From positions 1-6,518 of the forward strand of contig JAAUZS010000154.1 in assembly GCA_014804495.1 (NCBI GenBank): 6,518 nt of DNA, read 5' to 3'. The position numbers and the translations under genes were made by a program. This document shows, one piece after another, positions 5,801-6,518 of this stretch. Source of the DNA: Lachnospiraceae bacterium (GTDB taxonomy: Bacteria > Bacillota > Clostridia > Lachnospirales > Lachnospiraceae). The notes beneath the pieces were generated by a model. The model was not told where the DNA came from, ran no database searches, and saw nothing but the letters and a program-made list of their open reading frames with translations. The stretch's first letter is position 1. Each line of letters starts with the position of its first letter.

Positions 5801-6518
5801 ATGGATAAAAAACGCATTTATTTATCATGTCCTACTATGCATGGTGAGGAACAGAAGTTTATCAATGAAGCATTTGACACGAATTGGGTAGCGCCTTTAG
5901 GTCCCAATGTAAATGCTTTTGAAAAGGAAATGGCAGAGTATGTGGGGATATCGTATGCTTCGGCTCTCAGTGCGGGAACGGCGGCAATTCATCTTGCTCT
6001 GCGCATTTTAGGCGTTCAGGAAGGGGATATAGTATTTACGCCATCTCTGACTTTTAGCGCAACCTGTAACCCCATAGTGTATGAAAAGGCTGTACCGGTA
6101 TTTATTGATTCAGAAAAGGAAACTTGGAATATGGACCCAAAGGCACTGGAAAAGGCCTTTGAAAAGTATCCGAATCCGAAAGCTGTAATAGTGGTTCACT
6201 TGTATGGAACACCGGCAAAACTTGACGAAATTCTTGAAATATGCAATACACATCATGTACCGCTTATTGAAGATGCGGCAGAATCACTGAGCAGCACTTA
6301 TAAGGGGAAACATACGGGTACTTATGGTAAGATAGGTATTTACTCTTTTAACGGTAATAAAATTATTACAACATCGGGTGGCGGTATGCTTGTTTCTGAG
6401 GAGGAAGAGATTACTAAGCAGGCCACCTTTTTAGCTACTCAGGCAAGAGACCCTGCAAGGCATTATCAACATTCTCAAATTGGATATAATTATAGAATGA
6501 GTAATATCACAGCAGGAA
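5801..6518 (+). CDS. epsN: DegT/DnrJ/EryC1/StrS aminotransferase (EpsN/PglE-like), 3'-truncated by window edge
   Basis: Predicted PLP-dependent sugar aminotransferase; it would transfer an amino group, usually from glutamate, to C4 of the UDP-4-keto-6-deoxy sugar made by the preceding gene product. Only 239 complete codons are in the window; the family is usually about 370-400 residues. The N-terminus (KRIYLSCPTMHGEEQKFINEAF, split here as residues 4-25) leads into NWVAPLGPNVNAFEKE (28-43), a pattern close to Bacillus EpsN as I remember that protein. SAGTAAIHLAL (57-67) is the PLP-phosphate region, EDAAES (157-162) carries the aspartate that contacts the PLP ring nitrogen, and SFNGNKIITT (182-191) holds the Schiff-base lysine, Lys187. 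HYQHSQIGYNYRMSN (221-235) is the conserved substrate-binding segment. No signal or membrane segment is seen. It follows the dehydratase by 60 bases without a clear promoter or terminator, so the two are probably one transcript. Exact sugar product is inferred. Confidence 0.93.
   Translation, partial: MDKKRIYLSCPTMHGEEQKFINEAFDTNWVAPLGPNVNAFEKEMAEYVGISYASALSAGTAAIHLALRILGVQEGDIVFTPSLTFSATCNPIVYEKAVPVFIDSEKETWNMDPKALEKAFEKYPNPKAVIVVHLYGTPAKLDEILEICNTHHVPLIEDAAESLSSTYKGKHTGTYGKIGIYSFNGNKIITTSGGGMLVSEEEEITKQATFLATQARDPARHYQHSQIGYNYRMSNITAG

Overview
The window looks like a piece of a low-to-mid GC Firmicutes chromosome, most likely a Clostridia of the Lachnospiraceae type. This is inferred from A+T-leaning codon use, AAAGGAG-type ribosome binding sites, extended -10 promoters, and the kind of proteins present; no rRNA or marker gene is in view to prove it. 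All five genes lie on the + strand and account for about 95% of the bases. No tRNA, rRNA, CRISPR array, transposase or convincing rho-independent terminator was seen, and no gene-free stretch exceeds 130 bases.

Left part (1-3747), cell-wall peptide module. A membrane-anchored MurF-like Mur ligase is cut by the left edge. It is followed by a D-alanine--D-alanine ligase (ddl, best start ATG 1507) and an M19-family zinc dipeptidase (best start ATG 2731). The ligase would make D-Ala-D-Ala, the Mur ligase would add it to a muramyl tripeptide, and the dipeptidase could act on small peptides from the same pool; this last link is inferred from position only. A well-spaced promoter (TTGAAA-17-TATAAT) and an extended -10 sit in the murF-like/ddl junction, so ddl and the dipeptidase can be transcribed separately from the upstream gene.

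Middle (3748-3877). The 130-base gap holds a good promoter (TTGTAA-17-TATACT with an extended TG), then a 12-base perfect palindrome just after the expected transcription start, a small hairpin and a ribosome binding site.

Right part (3878-6518), sugar-modification module. A large four-helix membrane nucleotide-sugar 4,6-dehydratase (EpsC/PglF/CapD type) is followed by a DegT/DnrJ/EryC1/StrS aminotransferase (EpsN/PglE type) cut by the right edge. Together they would turn UDP-GlcNAc into UDP-4-amino-4,6-dideoxy-GlcNAc, the precursor of bacillosamine-type sugars for exopolysaccharide or glycan assembly. An acetyltransferase (EpsM/PglD type) and glycosyltransferases are expected just beyond the right edge.

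The most unusual signal is non-coding: the four complete gene starts share an ungapped 23-base pre-start block, with the Shine-Dalgarno element exactly 13 bases from ATG and conserved bases between the two. In three of them the similarity reaches further upstream. This is either a host-wide extended initiation signal or a repeated regulatory leader. Otherwise the gene content is recognisable rather than exotic.
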